Positions 29,678 to 30,336 of a stretch of DNA of 30,336 bases are shown piece by piece. The position numbers and the translations under genes were made by a program. Positions within the stretch are counted from its first letter, which is position 1. Every line of letters starts with the position of its first letter. The notes under the pieces are model-generated. The model saw only the letters and a list, made by a program, of their open reading frames with translations, ran no database searches and was not told where the DNA came from. The DNA is from JAHEIJ01 sp040235565 (GTDB lineage: Bacteria > Pseudomonadota > Gammaproteobacteria > UBA6429 > Thiohalophilaceae), in NCBI GenBank assembly GCA_040235565.1, contig JBECLA010000052.1:1-30336 (forward strand). The letters run 5' to 3'.

Positions 29678-30336
29678 TACATCAACCCTTCAAACGGTTG
29701 CACCTCAACCATGGTGCCTGCTGCGACGTCCCCCCATTCACGTGGCAGGATAATGAAGCAATTAGCGCGGCTCATCCCGCTCAGTATGTGTGAAGCCTGC
29801 ATCCCGACACTGCGAACCGTGAGATTGCCATCAGCATCATATTCCATGATGCCCCGTTGAAAATCCGTGCGGCCGGGATTTTTTTTCAGTTTTTCACTGC
29901 ACGGCAGCTGAATAATTACCGGCATGACCCGGTTTTGACCCGTCAAACGGCGCAAGGCCGGTTGCACAAACTGATAGAAGGTTGCCATTACCGACACCGG
30001 GTTGCCGGGTAAACCAAAAAACACAGCCTGCTTGATCTTGCCGAAGGCCAACGGTTTGCCGGGTTTCATGGCGATTTTCCAGAAGTTCACCTGCCCCAGC
30101 TTATCCAGCGTTTGTTTGACATAATCCGCTTCGCCGACGGAGACACCCCCGGACGTTATAACCGCATCGGCAAGACTTGATGCTTGATTAAAAGCGTCTT
30201 CGACGGCTTGAGGTTGATCCGGTATGACCCCCAGATCAAGAATTTCGACATTCAATCCTTTCAGCATACCGAAGAGGGTGTAGCGGTTACTGTCATAGAT
30301 TTGACCTTCCGCCAGGGATTCACCCACGGGGCGCAG
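29677..30336 (-). CDS. moeA: Molybdopterin molybdenumtransferase MoeA (C-terminal part)
   Basis: Inserts molybdate into adenylylated molybdopterin to form the molybdenum cofactor. Only the C-terminal 219 codons are in the window; the frame stays open through the last base, so the 5' part lies beyond 30336. Visible blocks are the MoCF domain end (RPVGESLAEGQIYDSNRYTL split, ITSGGVSVGEADYVK, MKPGKPLAFG, GLPGNPVSVMATF) and the C-terminal domain IV ending in FEGLM. A GTG at 30327 is internal, not a start. Confidence 0.94.
   Translation of the reverse strand: MRPVGESLAEGQIYDSNRYTLFGMLKGLNVEILDLGVIPDQPQAVEDAFNQASSLADAVITSGGVSVGEADYVKQTLDKLGQVNFWKIAMKPGKPLAFGKIKQAVFFGLPGNPVSVMATFYQFVQPALRRLTGQNRVMPVIIQLPCSEKLKKNPGRTDFQRGIMEYDADGNLTVRSVGMQASHILSGMSRANCFIILPREWGDVAAGTMVEVQPFEGLM

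Noticed and set aside
1..30336. CRISPR arrays, tRNA or rRNA genes, insertion sequences, phage genes
   Set aside because: No regularly spaced repeats, no tRNA T-loop motif that I could support, no transposase or integrase frames were seen on either strand.

Overview
The window is about 30.3 kb of chromosomal DNA with GC-rich, tightly packed genes. The gene families point to a gammaproteobacterium, probably a facultatively chemolithotrophic sulfur/hydrogen oxidiser of the Chromatiales type. The evidence is a complete Hyb-type uptake [NiFe]-hydrogenase operon, two rhodanese-family sulfurtransferases, glycolate oxidase subunits plus a serine/alanine-glyoxylate-type aminotransferase (the C2 pathway expected in Calvin-cycle autotrophs), and gammaproteobacterial families such as YcgL, BolA, HslR and DUF3301. 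The taxonomic call is inference; there is no rRNA gene in the window.

Layout. 1-220: non-coding dispersed repeats. 273-1700 and on to 2379 (minus): psd, a PCu(A)C copper chaperone and a SCO protein. 2512-3470 (plus): a LexA-like peptidase lacking a DNA-binding domain, overlapping a Mut7-C RNase. 3510-4328 (minus): two-domain sulfurtransferase. 4542-5795 (plus): class V aminotransferase. 5867-8406 (minus): PEP synthase with an overlapping 50-residue membrane protein. 8470-11278 (plus): ppsR and htpG, the latter behind a textbook heat-shock promoter. 11436-12323 (minus): secreted rhodanese plus a small secreted protein. 12556-13318: DUF3301 protein facing an Rrf2 regulator. 13483-17027 (plus): DUF6499-like protein overlapping a Lon-like protease, then bolA. 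17184-24215 (plus): FNR box, then hybO-hybA-hybB-hybC-hybD-hupE-hybE. 24302-25302 (minus): YcgL and an unknown helical protein. 25662-28204 (minus): glcE and glcD, with no glcF. 28315-29644 (plus): hslR, a Nudix hydrolase and a thioredoxin with its own heat-shock promoter. 29677-30336 (minus): the C-terminal part of moeA, cut by the window edge.

The hydrogenase module is the functional core. HybO and HybC form the catalytic dimer, HybA and HybB pass electrons to the quinone pool, HybD removes the HybC C-terminal peptide, HybE is an assembly chaperone and HupE probably supplies nickel. A perfect FNR-type site upstream predicts expression under low oxygen, and the standard (not oxygen-tolerant) proximal cluster signature agrees with that.

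The most unusual items are the DNA-binding-less LexA-like protein coupled to a Mut7-C RNase, the Rrf2 regulator without cysteines next to the DUF6499/Lon-like pair, two perfect sigma-32 promoters with identical 14-bp spacing (htpG and a thioredoxin), and the very short membrane protein coupled to ppsA. I found no CRISPR array, tRNA, rRNA, insertion sequence or phage gene.
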